Assembly: GCF_011040495.1 (NCBI RefSeq)
Contig: NZ_CP049037.1
Span: forward strand, 3,769,346-3,833,345
Reading direction: 5' to 3'
Source: Pseudohalocynthiibacter aestuariivivens
GTDB taxonomy: Bacteria > Pseudomonadota > Alphaproteobacteria > Rhodobacterales > Rhodobacteraceae
Length of the DNA: 64,000 nt
Shown here: positions 16,687 to 24,202 of the stretch, in pieces
Layout of the letters: every line of letters starts with the position of its first letter
Position numbering within the stretch: position 1 is the first letter of the stretch
Translations under genes and position numbers: made by a program
Notes under the pieces: generated by a model
What the model was told of the DNA's origin: nothing
What the model saw: the letters and a program-made list of their open reading frames with translations, nothing else
The model's database searches: none

Positions 16687-18080
16687 CCAACATCATAGGG
16701 CAGCAATCCGCGTTCGTCCGGGCGCACCTGCAACCGCCGCTCTAGCGGGGGGATCGACCGCTGATGGCAATTGGTGCGCTCGCAGATGCGACAGGAGATA
16801 CCGATCGGCTCGAATGCTGCCGGGTTGCTGAGGTCCAGATTGTCGGCGTAAACCAGCGCTTCGGCGTGTTTTACCTCGCATCCCAGCGCGATGGCAAAGC
16901 GCCGCACCGGTGCCCCAAAACTGCCACCTGGTTTCGAGACATCCCGCGCAAGGCTGATATAGCGCACCCCGTCCGGGGTTTCTGCTAACTGGCGCAGGAA
17001 ACGACCCGGCGTTTCGAACGCGCGATGAACGTTCCACAAGGGGCAGGCCCCGCCGTAGCGTGCGAACTGCATCAACGTGGCCGAATGTCGTTTGGTGATC
17101 GTGCCAGCCTGATCGACCCGTACAAAGAAGAACGGGATGCCCTTTGATCCGGGGCGCTGTAGGGTCGAGAGGCGATGCGCGACCTGCTCGATCGACGCGC
17201 CGAAGCGGTTGCCGAGCAACTCCAGATCGTGCCGACATTCCTGTGCAGCGGCAAGAAAGGGCGCATAGGGCATCATCGTGGCACCGGCGTAGTAATTGGC
17301 GAGGCCGATCTTGGCGATGGCGCGGGCCTCTTCCGACTGAAACCGGGCAAAATCGAGCGTGGCCTCAAACAGTTGGTCCTGCGTCAGCAGCGCCAGTTGC
17401 AGCAGCATCTGAAACGTGCGGGTCTCGGGGGCTGCGCGCGACGACAGGTACAAAACGCCATTGCCACGATCAAGGTGGCGCAGCTTGTCACTATCCACGT
17501 TGATGACGGATATGCCGATCTCTCCGAGCCGGGTCATAACGCGGTCCTGCGCGCTTATCCGGGGCGCGCCACTGGTGCCGAACCGTTCCGCAGCGCGGTC
17601 CACGGCGTCAATGTAGTTATCACAGTAGTGAAAGAAATCGCGCACCTCGTTCCATGGGCTTTGCTGGGTCTGGGCATCGTCGCGTCCCAGTGCCTCATCC
17701 AGCGATGCCAGTCGTTCGTGGGTTTGCCGATAGGCGCTATGCAGTTCCAGAAATGCGCGCGCCAGTGCCGGGGCGTTGGCCGCGGTCAGGCGCAGATCGG
17801 CCAGAGGCGGCGGATCGCTAAAGACCGGATCGGCCAGTGCCTCGCGCATGTCGCTGACCATGCGTTCGGCGTCACCGGTGCTGAGTTCGGTCACGTCAAA
17901 GCCGAACTCCTGCGCCAGCGCCAGCACGACCGTGGTGCTGACGGGGCGGTTGTTGTTCTCCATCTGGTTGAGATAGGGCAGCGACACGCCCAACCGTGCA
18001 GCAAAATCCTTTTGCGTCAGCGACAGGCGCTGGCGTGTTTCGCGCAACTTGGCGCCAGCATATAGCTTCTTGGTGGCCAT
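16683..18080 (-). CDS. pccR: Short-chain fatty acyl-CoA regulator PccR (ScfR family)
   Basis: A 465-residue regulator with an N-terminal XRE helix-turn-helix (about 10-60, LSLTQKDFAARLGVSLPYLN). A middle IrrE-like/DUF955 region follows, then the ScfR C-terminal domain ending with the conserved cysteine cluster ISCRICERTNCHQRSIPPLE. In Rhodobacter sphaeroides the ScfR protein PccR controls pccB in response to propionyl-CoA through TTTGCAAA elements (established knowledge). The start MATKKLYAGAKLRE is chosen over a Met seven codons upstream because it gives the family opening. TTTGCAA-type elements lie 15-88 bases upstream of this start, which suggests autoregulation. pccB is about 1.5 kb away, divergently oriented, with an MFS gene between. 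Confidence 0.88.
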   Translation of the reverse strand: MATKKLYAGAKLRETRQRLSLTQKDFAARLGVSLPYLNQMENNNRPVSTTVVLALAQEFGFDVTELSTGDAERMVSDMREALADPVFSDPPPLADLRLTAANAPALARAFLELHSAYRQTHERLASLDEALGRDDAQTQQSPWNEVRDFFHYCDNYIDAVDRAAERFGTSGAPRISAQDRVMTRLGEIGISVINVDSDKLRHLDRGNGVLYLSSRAAPETRTFQMLLQLALLTQDQLFEATLDFARFQSEEARAIAKIGLANYYAGATMMPYAPFLAAAQECRHDLELLGNRFGASIEQVAHRLSTLQRPGSKGIPFFFVRVDQAGTITKRHSATLMQFARYGGACPLWNVHRAFETPGRFLRQLAETPDGVRYISLARDVSKPGGSFGAPVRRFAIALGCEVKHAEALVYADNLDLSNPAAFEPIGISCRICERTNCHQRSIPPLERRLQVRPDERGLLPYDVG

Positions 18081-18094
18081 GGCTGCCCCGATGG

Positions 18095-18168
18095 TTTGCA
18101 ACTTTGCTCAGGGTGCAGGGTAGGTTTGCATAGTGCAGTTGGCAAGTGGTGCACCGATGATTTGCAAT
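18095..18168. promoter_or_regulatory. Cluster of PccR-like TTTGCA elements upstream of pccR
   Basis: Three related elements lie within 74 bases before the pccR ATG: tttgcaactttgc at 18095-18107, tttgcatagtgca starting at 18124, and tttgcaat at 18161-18168. The first shares the double TTTGC spacing of the element before pccB. Known ScfR operators contain TTTGCAAA half-sites, so these are candidate autoregulatory sites. Confidence 0.55.
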
Positions 18169-18192
18169 CCCGCCTCTGCGCGCCATGCGTAG

Positions 18193-18210
18193 GCCGGGCT
18201 TCAGCCCGGC
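18193..18210. repeat. REP-like GC hairpin at the 3' end of the MFS gene
   Basis: An 8-bp perfect stem, gccgggct and agcccggc with a 2-nt loop, lies 6 bases beyond the minus-strand stop of the MFS gene and before the pccR promoter. There is no T run. The sequence resembles a short palindrome I associate with intergenic spaces of Rhodobacteraceae; it may stabilise or end the upstream mRNA. Confidence 0.45.
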
Positions 18211-18216
18211 AGCACC

Positions 18217-19434
18217 CTAGCGCGCGATGACCTGTCGTGTGCGAACTATGACAACAAGGATCGCGACGATCGCCAGAAATGCGCTGATCAGCATCAGCCA
18301 CAGCAGCGGCGTCGCCCCGCTATCTGGTGTCAGCAACCATCCCGCCAGCGCCGACAGTGCCGCACCCCCACCAATCATCAACGCCCCCGCCAACCCGCTG
18401 GCAGTACCTGCCAGATGTGGACGCACAGATAGAGCGCCAGCCGTGGCATTCGGGATGGTCATGCCGTTGCCCAACCCCATCAGCGTCATCAGGCCAAAGA
18501 AACTGTTGGCCGTGCCCATCCCGGCATAAAAAAGCCCAAGGTTCAGTGCGATACCGACCGCATTGATCAGCGTCCCCCAATACACCATCCGATCAACGCC
18601 GATCCGCACCGAAAACCGCCCGGATATGAAATTCCCAAGGAAATACCCAACCGCAGGTGCCCCAAAATATAGGCCAACTTTGGCAGGGGTCATCCCGAAC
18701 ACCTGATCGCCCACATACGGGGCGCCGCCCAGATAGGCAAAAAACGCACCCGATGAGAGCGCCGCAGCCATTGCATACCCCCAGAAGCGTGGCGAGCGGA
18801 ACAGCACCGGATATTCGCGGAACTGCTGGGACAGGGTGAATCCGCTGCGCTGGGCGGTCTCCCCCAGATCAGCCCACGACATCCAGAATACGGCAATACC
18901 CAGAACCAACAGTAACCAGAAATTGGCCTGCCAGCCGAATTGCTGATCCAGAACGCCGCCTATGGCTGGCCCAATCATCGGCACGACGGCCATGCCCATC
19001 GTGACATACCCGATCATGCTGGCGGCCTCGTTCTGCGGCACCATGTCCCGCACAATCGCGCGGCTGAGGACCATCGCGGCCACGATTGTGGCCTGCATCA
19101 TTCGGAAAAACAGGAACATGGTCACATTGGTGGCCAATGCGCAGCCGACGGTCGCCACAAGGAACACAGCCAACCCGCCAAGGATCACGGGACGGCGCCC
19201 CATCTTGTCGGAAATTGGCCCGATCAGGATCTGCAGGACAGCGTTCACCCCCAGATAGAGGGCGACTGACAATTGCATCAGCCTGTAATCGGTGCCGAAG
19301 TACTCGGTCATGCCGGGCAGACTGGGCAAGAAGATGTTCATTGCAAGCGCCGCAAGTCCCGCCATGAGGATCAGCGTCACGATATGTGGCGGCGTGTTTC
19401 TGTCTAGAAACCGGGGTTTAACGGCAGAGGGCAT
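18217..19434 (-). CDS. Bcr/CflA-type multidrug MFS transporter
   Basis: A 405-residue protein with twelve predicted transmembrane helices. The Bcr/CflA (DHA1) drug:H+ antiporter family is indicated by NIFLPSLPGMTEYFGTD in the first helix region, the motif-A-like GPISDKMGRRPVILGG, and VLSRAIVRDMVPQNEAASMI followed by GPAIGGVLDQQFGWQANFW. Substrates in the family include drugs and metabolites; none can be assigned here. It sits between pccR and pccB on the minus strand, and its upstream region (19435-19602) is shared with pccB. The PccR-type elements there could therefore influence it too. Confidence 0.88.
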   Translation of the reverse strand: MPSAVKPRFLDRNTPPHIVTLILMAGLAALAMNIFLPSLPGMTEYFGTDYRLMQLSVALYLGVNAVLQILIGPISDKMGRRPVILGGLAVFLVATVGCALATNVTMFLFFRMMQATIVAAMVLSRAIVRDMVPQNEAASMIGYVTMGMAVVPMIGPAIGGVLDQQFGWQANFWLLLVLGIAVFWMSWADLGETAQRSGFTLSQQFREYPVLFRSPRFWGYAMAAALSSGAFFAYLGGAPYVGDQVFGMTPAKVGLYFGAPAVGYFLGNFISGRFSVRIGVDRMVYWGTLINAVGIALNLGLFYAGMGTANSFFGLMTLMGLGNGMTIPNATAGALSVRPHLAGTASGLAGALMIGGGAALSALAGWLLTPDSGATPLLWLMLISAFLAIVAILVVIVRTRQVIAR

Positions 19435-19485
19435 TTGATTTGGCTATTCCTGTGATTGACAAGAGTCCATGTGTCTATGGCCGTC

Positions 19486-19538
19486 TATGCAATTTTGCAT
19501 ATTAGCCAAATGATATTTCCAAAAATTTGCAAATTTGC
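19486..19538. promoter_or_regulatory. Candidate PccR operator upstream of pccB
   Basis: Two elements lie in the divergent MFS/pccB region: an imperfect palindrome tatgcaattttgcata at 19486-19501, and tttgcaaatttgc at 19526-19538, which contains the exact TTTGCAAA half-site of PccR operators. They end 64 bases before the pccB ATG. The spacing differs from the published TTTGCAAA-N4-TTTGCAAA arrangement, so the exact footprint is uncertain. The second element matches the site before pccR, which supports a real regulon motif. Confidence 0.6.
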
Positions 19539-19602
19539 CGAAATCTGCTTTCGGTGGAGGCGATTCCCAGTGTACCTTGCGTCAAACGCGAGGGGGATCA
19601 CC

Positions 19603-21135
19603 ATGAAAGATATTCTGCAAACACTCGAAGACCGCCGCGAGGCCGCGCGTCTGGGTGGCGGCGCACGCCGCATCGAGGCGCAGCACGCCAAGGGCAAGCT
19701 GACTGCGCGCGAAAGGCTGGAGCTGTTGCTGGACGATGGCAGCTTTGAAGAGTTCGATATGTTTGTGGCCCACCGCTGTACCGATTTCGGCATGGAAGAC
19801 AGCCGCCCATATGGCGACGGGGTCGTGACTGGCTGGGGAACGATCAATGGTCGCATGGTCTATGTCTATAGTCAGGATTTTACCGTTCTGGGCGGGTCGG
19901 TTTCGGAAACCCACGCCAAGAAGATCTGCAAGATCATGGATATGGCGCTGGAAAACGGCGCGCCTGTCATTGGTCTGAACGATTCCGGCGGCGCGCGTAT
20001 TCAAGAAGGCGTCGACAGCCTCGCGGGCTACGCCGAGATTTTCCAGCGCAACATCATGGCCTCGGGCGTGATCCCGCAGATCAGCGTGATCATGGGGCCT
20101 TGTGCGGGCGGGGCGGTCTATTCGCCTGCGATGACCGATTTCATCTTTATGGTCAAAGACAGCTCTTATATGTTCGTCACTGGTCCCGACGTGGTCAAGA
20201 CCGTGACCAACGAACAGGTCACGGCCGAAGAGCTGGGTGGCGCCTCGACCCATACCCGCAAATCATCTGTCGCCGACGGCGCGTTCGAGAATGACGTAGA
20301 GGCGCTGGCAGAGGTGCGCCGTCTGGTCGATCTGCTGCCCGCATCCAACCGCGAAAAGCCGCCCGTGCGCCCGTTCTTTGACGAGCCGGGTCGGATCGAG
20401 CCCTCTCTCGATACGCTGGTGCCGGACAATCCGAACACGCCCTACGACATGAAGGAACTGATCACCAAGCTGGCGGATGAGGGCGACTTTTACGAGATAC
20501 AGGAAGATTTCGCCAAGAACATCATCACCGGGTTCATCCGGCTGGAGGGGCAGACCGTCGGTGTCGTGGCCAATCAGCCGATGGTGCTGGCCGGCTGTCT
20601 GGATATTGACAGCTCGCGCAAGGCCGCGCGCTTTGTCCGGTTCTGCGATTGTTTCGAGATCCCGCTGCTGACGCTGGTGGATGTGCCCGGCTTCCTGCCC
20701 GGCACGGGCCAAGAATATGGCGGCGTGATCAAGCACGGGGCCAAGCTGCTCTTTGCCTATGGCGAGGCGACAGTACCGATGGTCACGGTGATCACCCGCA
20801 AAGCCTATGGCGGGGCCTATGACGTGATGGCGTCCAAGCATCTGCGCGCGGATTTCAACTATGCGTGGCCCACCGCCGAGATCGCGGTGATGGGGGCCAA
20901 GGGCGCCGCCGAGATCATTCACCGCGCCGATGCCGCCGACCCGGACAAGATCGCGGCACATGCCAAGGACTATGAGGACCGGTTCGCCAATCCCTTTGTC
21001 GCCGCAGAGCGGGGATTTATCGACGAGGTGATCATGCCGCATTCCACGCGCATGCGCGTCAGCCGCGCCTTTGCGTCCCTGCGCAACAAGAAGGCGCAGA
21101 TGCCGTGGAAGAAGCACGATAATATTCCGCTGTGA
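19603..21135 (+). CDS. pccB: Propionyl-CoA carboxylase beta subunit
   Basis: A 510-residue carboxyltransferase subunit, the normal length for PccB. It transfers CO2 from biotin to propionyl-CoA, giving methylmalonyl-CoA. Visible are [20 protein letters not shown], the acyl-CoA-binding [20 protein letters not shown] in the N-terminal half, [19 protein letters not shown], and in the C-terminal half [20 protein letters not shown] and [13 protein letters not shown]. The ATG at 19603 follows a gaggggg site; the in-frame upstream extension runs through the operator region and is not coding. The biotin subunit PccA is encoded 3 kb downstream on the same strand, separated by several small genes. Confidence 0.96.
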   Translation: MKDILQTLEDRREAARLGGGARRIEAQHAKGKLTARERLELLLDDGSFEEFDMFVAHRCTDFGMEDSRPYGDGVVTGWGTINGRMVYVYSQDFTVLGGSVSETHAKKICKIMDMALENGAPVIGLNDSGGARIQEGVDSLAGYAEIFQRNIMASGVIPQISVIMGPCAGGAVYSPAMTDFIFMVKDSSYMFVTGPDVVKTVTNEQVTAEELGGASTHTRKSSVADGAFENDVEALAEVRRLVDLLPASNREKPPVRPFFDEPGRIEPSLDTLVPDNPNTPYDMKELITKLADEGDFYEIQEDFAKNIITGFIRLEGQTVGVVANQPMVLAGCLDIDSSRKAARFVRFCDCFEIPLLTLVDVPGFLPGTGQEYGGVIKHGAKLLFAYGEATVPMVTVITRKAYGGAYDVMASKHLRADFNYAWPTAEIAVMGAKGAAEIIHRADAADPDKIAAHAKDYEDRFANPFVAAERGFIDEVIMPHSTRMRVSRAFASLRNKKAQMPWKKHDNIPL

Positions 21136-21195
21136 TCGTGATGACCGGAACCTGCACCCTCGACATTGCGTTGCTCCCAACAAAAGGAGCGACAC

Positions 21196-21459
21196 ATGGC
21201 CAAGTCAAACAATCCCAGCATCAAGGACCCGGAAACATACGAGGCGCTGCGCGACGATGGGGCATCCAAGGAGAAAGCCGCGCGTATCGCCAATGCGCAG
21301 GCCAACGAGGACATGCAACCGGCCAAGAAGGGTGGCAAGGCTTCCCCGTACGAAGAGTGGACCAAAGAGGCGCTTTACGAACGTGCGCAGGATATCGGGA
21401 TCGACGGTCGGTCGGATATGAACAAGGACGAGTTGATCGAGGCGCTGCGCAGTCACTAG
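21196..21459 (+). CDS. Small Rho-N/SAP-like domain protein
   Basis: An 87-residue hydrophilic protein. The N-terminal half (MAKSNNPSIKDPETYEALRD, then EKAARIANAQAN) is charged and probably extended or helical. The C-terminal half (YEEWTKEALYERAQDIGI, then DELIEALRSH) matches the Rho termination factor N-terminal-like helix-turn-helix fold, often a nucleic-acid-binding module in small stress-associated proteins. The ATG follows an aaggag site. It lies 60 bases after pccB on the same strand and may be co-transcribed. Function unknown. Confidence 0.75.
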   Translation: MAKSNNPSIKDPETYEALRDDGASKEKAARIANAQANEDMQPAKKGGKASPYEEWTKEALYERAQDIGIDGRSDMNKDELIEALRSH

Positions 21460-21508
21460 TGGCGGCGCGGTGGATGTCTCTCGCCCGATGGACGGTGGGG
21501 ACCGCATC

Positions 21509-21910
21509 ATGACCGCGCTATACCGGAATCAGGCCTTTACCATCGCTCATGCCGATGATGGCAAGTTCGTGGGTCAAGGTCTGCGTGCCTTCTTCGAGTA
21601 TCGCGATCTGGGCATCAATTCGGCGACCAAGGGCAAGTTCGGGGCGCACGTGATCCGCGCGGTCCCGGGTGAGGAGAGCCCCGGCGCGTGGCATAGCCAT
21701 GATCTTGAATTTCAAATGGTTTACGTCACCCAAGGCTGGGTGGTGTTCGAGTATGAGGGCGAGGGCGAGCATACCCTGCGCGCGGGGTCCTGCGTGTTGC
21801 AGCCGCCGGGCATCCGCCACCGCGAGGTGCGGCATTCGGACGATATGGAGCTGATCGAGATCATCAGCCCGGCAGAATTTTCCACTGTCCCGGAGGACGC
21901 CCCGGAATGA
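21509..21910 (+). CDS. Cupin-domain protein
   Basis: A protein of about 133 residues with a single cupin domain. The metal-binding motif 1 is visible as GAWHSHDLEFQMVYVTQGW and motif 2 as LQPPGIRHREVRHSDDMELI, giving His/Glu ligands for one metal. The family includes dioxygenases, isomerases and sensory proteins, so the role is open. A purine-rich ggtgggga lies before the chosen ATG. Its stop overlaps the next start by four bases, so it is coupled to the following two unknown genes. Position between pccB and pccA hints at, but does not show, a role in short-chain acyl metabolism. Confidence 0.75.
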   Translation: MTALYRNQAFTIAHADDGKFVGQGLRAFFEYRDLGINSATKGKFGAHVIRAVPGEESPGAWHSHDLEFQMVYVTQGWVVFEYEGEGEHTLRAGSCVLQPPGIRHREVRHSDDMELIEIISPAEFSTVPEDAPE

Positions 21911-22242
21911 GCCGTAACCGCTGGCATATGCTGCGCGACGACGACAGTGTGACGCTGGCGCGGCGCGTTCCTGTACGGTTCGATCTGGTGGTTCGTACGA
22001 AACTGCCCGCAGCGCGCAAGGACCGCATCGCACATCAGATCAGACAGGACTTGTGGCGGGCGCTGCGTGGTCTGCGCGGATTTGCCCCCGCCGTGCAGGT
22101 GACAGACACGCAGGATGGTCTGACAATCGCAGCAGGCGGCGAGGTGTCCGGGCGGTTCCCGCAAGCCGAGGCCGAGTCGCGGTTGCGCGCGGTGCTGGAA
22201 GATGCAGCCAATCGCGCCCGCTGGGTTCGGTGCGCGACATGA
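21907..22242 (+). CDS. Hypothetical protein, coupled to cupin gene
   Basis: A 111-residue basic protein without signal peptide or membrane segment and without a family I recognise. The sequence is arginine- and alanine-rich (VRTKLPAARKDRIAHQIRQD, then LWRALRGLRGF) and looks alpha/beta with an amphipathic helix at 45-65. Both ends overlap neighbours by four-base ATGA junctions, which is good evidence that the gene is real and translated with the cupin upstream and the next hypothetical downstream. Confidence 0.65.
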   Translation: MSRNRWHMLRDDDSVTLARRVPVRFDLVVRTKLPAARKDRIAHQIRQDLWRALRGLRGFAPAVQVTDTQDGLTIAAGGEVSGRFPQAEAESRLRAVLEDAANRARWVRCAT

Positions 22243-22628
22243 GAGGGGCAGGGGCATTGGCAACAACGGCCGTGGCAGCCACGGCAGAGGCGGCGGAAAC
22301 GGCGCTTGTGCTGCCATCGGGCCTGAACGCGCGGTTGCACGAAGTTCTGACCGATCGCCCCGGCGGCGGATTGGTCTATCGGTTTCGGTTCGTGGCCGAC
22401 GGATTTGACCCGCGCGCCGATCAGGTCGAGGTCGTATTGGACGATCTGACCTATTTGTGCCGTGAATATGCGTTGGCTCGGGTGTCGGACATCGGACCGC
22501 ACCCACGCCAGATCGTTATTTCGCTGGCGGACAAGGAAACAGAATTCGGCGTTGCCGATCCGACCGCACGGCAGGTCTTTGAGGCCTTTGCGATCGAGAA
22601 CAATACCTGCATCTGGGAGATGTTTTGA
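22239..22628 (+). CDS. Hypothetical protein with possible signal peptide
   Basis: A 129-residue protein beginning MRGAGALATTAVAATAEAAE, a weak signal-peptide-like stretch. The rest is acidic and folded-looking: YRFRFVADGFDPRADQVEVV, then LDDLTYLCREYALARVSD and a C-terminal ENNTCIWEMF with a Cys near the end. I do not recognise a characterised family, though proteins of this kind are familiar from Rhodobacteraceae near pccB. It starts inside the stop of the preceding gene (ATGA overlap), forming a three-gene coupled set with the cupin. Confidence 0.65.
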   Translation: MRGAGALATTAVAATAEAAETALVLPSGLNARLHEVLTDRPGGGLVYRFRFVADGFDPRADQVEVVLDDLTYLCREYALARVSDIGPHPRQIVISLADKETEFGVADPTARQVFEAFAIENNTCIWEMF

Positions 22629-22842
22629 CTATGGCACAATATCTTGCGGGACAAAGTTCAGTTTGGCGGGTTTGTGAGGCTTTGCAGCCACAGCCCCCCT
22701 GCAATCGTCCGTTTTCGTATCAATTGCCGATGAATTGTTCTATCTTCACCTCCGGATGCACCCAAGCAATCCAAACCTCGAGTCGAGGGCATGGGGTGGG
22801 CTCTGCCCTTACATCACACCTAGGAAGTGACAGGAGTAAAAT

Positions 22843-22992
22843 ATGTCGAACGTTATTAAGGGCCTTTTCGCGGTCGCACTGGTTGCCGTTACAAGCGCAT
22901 GTGCACAGCAAGAAGAAGAGTATGTCGTGGTTGAACCCGAGCCAATCACGGTTGAGCCAGTGTCGACCGGCAAGTACGGCGGCAAGTACTAA
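22843..22992 (+). CDS. Tiny lipoprotein (49 residues)
   Basis: The ATG at 22843 follows a caggag site. The translation starts MSNVIKGLFAVALVAVTSAC, a short signal peptide ending in a lipobox with the acylated Cys at residue 20. The rest is a 29-residue acidic, valine/proline-rich tail ending TGKYGGKY. It should be a membrane-anchored lipoprotein of about 3 kDa after processing. Such short lipoproteins are common in this family and uncharacterised. A GC-rich hairpin follows 24 bases after the stop. Confidence 0.7.
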   Translation: MSNVIKGLFAVALVAVTSACAQQEEEYVVVEPEPITVEPVSTGKYGGKY

Positions 22993-23015
22993 TACGCGAC
23001 GACGCGTAGCACGAC

Positions 23016-23041
23016 CGGGACAGGCCTCTTGGCCTGTCCCG
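23016..23041 (+). terminator. Hairpin terminator after the tiny lipoprotein gene
   Basis: An 11-bp perfect stem, cgggacaggcc with loop tctt and the complement, is followed by attctccc. The T run is weak but stem strength and position 24 bases after the stop fit transcription termination. Confidence 0.6.
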
Positions 23042-23082
23042 ATTCTCCCGCGTGATGTGCTGGCCCGAAATGGGGGCGCATC

Positions 23083-23439
23083 ATGATCAAGCATCGCGGG
23101 TTTCCCGGGCGTTTGCCCAGTTCTGATTTCCAATTCACAATTCGCCGTGCCAACCCCAAGGGTGCCACGCCATTGGTTGCGCGCGAGCGATATCGCGACC
23201 GGCGCCCGCCGGACCGGCGCGCCGATACCGGCTTTGTCGCCGCACTCTGGGCGTGTTTCGGGAACGAACCCTTTGAACGTGGCAATCTGGATGCCGGGCG
23301 GCTGAGCTGGCTCTTCGGGCGCGAAGTGCTGCCGGCTGAAGACCCGTTTGATCCGGAAAGCTACGAGGCGCTGCTGGTTCTCGACGAGGCGGCTGCGCGC
23401 CGATCTTTTCCCGATGCATTCGGACCCGAGGGCAAGTGA
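23083..23439 (+). CDS. Hypothetical protein
   Basis: A 118-residue protein with a strongly basic N-terminal 50 residues (ARERYRDRRPPDRRADTGF) and an acidic C-terminus (EDPFDPESYEALLVLDEAAA). No membrane segment, signal peptide or family I can name. It is flanked by terminator-like hairpins on both sides (23016-23041 and 23676-23714), so it is probably a single-gene transcript. Codon use looks coding in this frame, but confidence is moderate because an antisense opening also covers part of the region. Confidence 0.5.
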   Translation: MIKHRGFPGRLPSSDFQFTIRRANPKGATPLVARERYRDRRPPDRRADTGFVAALWACFGNEPFERGNLDAGRLSWLFGREVLPAEDPFDPESYEALLVLDEAAARRSFPDAFGPEGK

Positions 23440-23675
23440 TGCCGGGCAGTGTTCATTTCACCGCCCGAAATGAGGGGCGCAATGTCGCGCGCTTGCGCCG
23501 CGGTGGCACGAATTCGCGCATGACGTGTAATTTTACGCGGAGTTTGGCCGATCCCTGCCGCCGTAATGCCGTACGCTTGGCGTGTGGGCGTTTTGCGGGC
23601 AGCGTTGATATTGTAGTGGCGGGTCTTCCCCAAGGGCCCGAGACATTTCGTCTGAACCGTTACCCTTCCCCTGAT

Positions 23676-23714
23676 GGGCGGCTCTGCGCATTGTTGCGCA
23701 AGCCGCCCTTTTTT
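23676..23714 (+). terminator. Strong rho-independent terminator, possibly the end of a small RNA
   Basis: Stem gggcggct/agccgccc extended by tgcgca/tgcgca across one bulged C, loop ttgt, then six T residues (23709-23714). This is one of the strongest intrinsic terminators in the window. The nearest upstream coding gene stops 237 bases earlier at 23439, and no ORF of coding character fills 23440-23675. The terminator may end a long 3' UTR or an independent small RNA. The pyrimidine-rich cccttcccct just before it could pair with Shine-Dalgarno sequences. Confidence 0.75.
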
Positions 23715-23785
23715 CATGCCCCGAGCAGCCCATCGCAGCGTCGGCGGCGGTATGGTGCCAATGCCGTTGGCGGCACCCGGCGCAG

Positions 23786-23810
23786 GGAACTATTCGGCCC
23801 GTCCCGCGTT
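23786..23810 (+). promoter_or_regulatory. Candidate ECF-type promoter (GGAAC-N16-CGTT)
   Basis: ggaac at 23786-23790 and cgtt at 23807-23810 are separated by 16 bases, matching the consensus of extracytoplasmic-function sigma promoters of the EcfG/RpoE kind. It ends 53 bases before the ATG of a small lipoprotein. A single match is weak evidence, and EcfG is not general in Rhodobacteraceae. Confidence 0.35.
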
Positions 23811-23863
23811 GATGTAACCAAGACGGGCGACGTTGCCCGCTTTCAGTTGAAAGGTGGTTCATT

Positions 23864-24073
23864 ATGCGACAGTATCTCAAAATCTCAGGCGCGGCGTTGG
23901 CATTGCTCGGCCTTGTGGCCTGCGGCGACACGGCCGGTGAGCAAGCTATCATCGGTGGCGCGGCTGGCGCTGGTACGGCGGCAGTGCTCAATACCAACAT
24001 CCTTACCGGTGCAGCGGTCGGCGCGGCAGGTAACACCATTTTCTGTCAGACCAATCCGGGTAAATGTAGCTGA
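23864..24073 (+). CDS. Small glycine/alanine-rich lipoprotein
   Basis: A 69-residue protein with signal sequence MRQYLKISGAALALLGLVAC, the lipobox LVAC giving an acylated Cys at residue 20. The mature part contains IIGGAAGAGTAAVLNTNILT followed by GAAVGAAGNTIFCQTN, a glycine-zipper-like segment typical of small outer-membrane or peptidoglycan-associated lipoproteins, and ends with two further Cys. An aaaggtgg site precedes the ATG, a candidate ECF promoter lies 53 bases upstream, and a strong terminator follows. It is probably monocistronic and possibly envelope-stress related. Confidence 0.75.
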   Translation: MRQYLKISGAALALLGLVACGDTAGEQAIIGGAAGAGTAAVLNTNILTGAAVGAAGNTIFCQTNPGKCS

Positions 24074-24115
24074 CCTGACTGACGCATCCCTGCGGTGCGT
24101 ACCTGATTTTTGCGA

Positions 24116-24150
24116 GACCATCGGCGGAGTTTCCGCCGGTGGTCTTTTTT
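24116..24150 (+). terminator. Rho-independent terminator between the small lipoprotein gene and pccA
   Basis: A 13-bp stem with one G-T pair (gaccatcggcgga and tccgccggtggtc, loop gtt) is followed by six T residues at 24145-24150. It lies 42 bases after the lipoprotein stop and 53 bases before the pccA ATG, so pccA must be transcribed from its own promoter in or near this gap, or by read-through. Confidence 0.85.
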
Positions 24151-24202
24151 ATGCCAGACGCGGGCCGGGAACGGCCCGCCAAGACCATCAAGGGGACGTG
24201 CA

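Noticed and set aside
17175-18065. 296-residue plus-strand open frame across pccR
   Set aside because: Antisense to the ScfR regulator with conserved motifs; no family resemblance.
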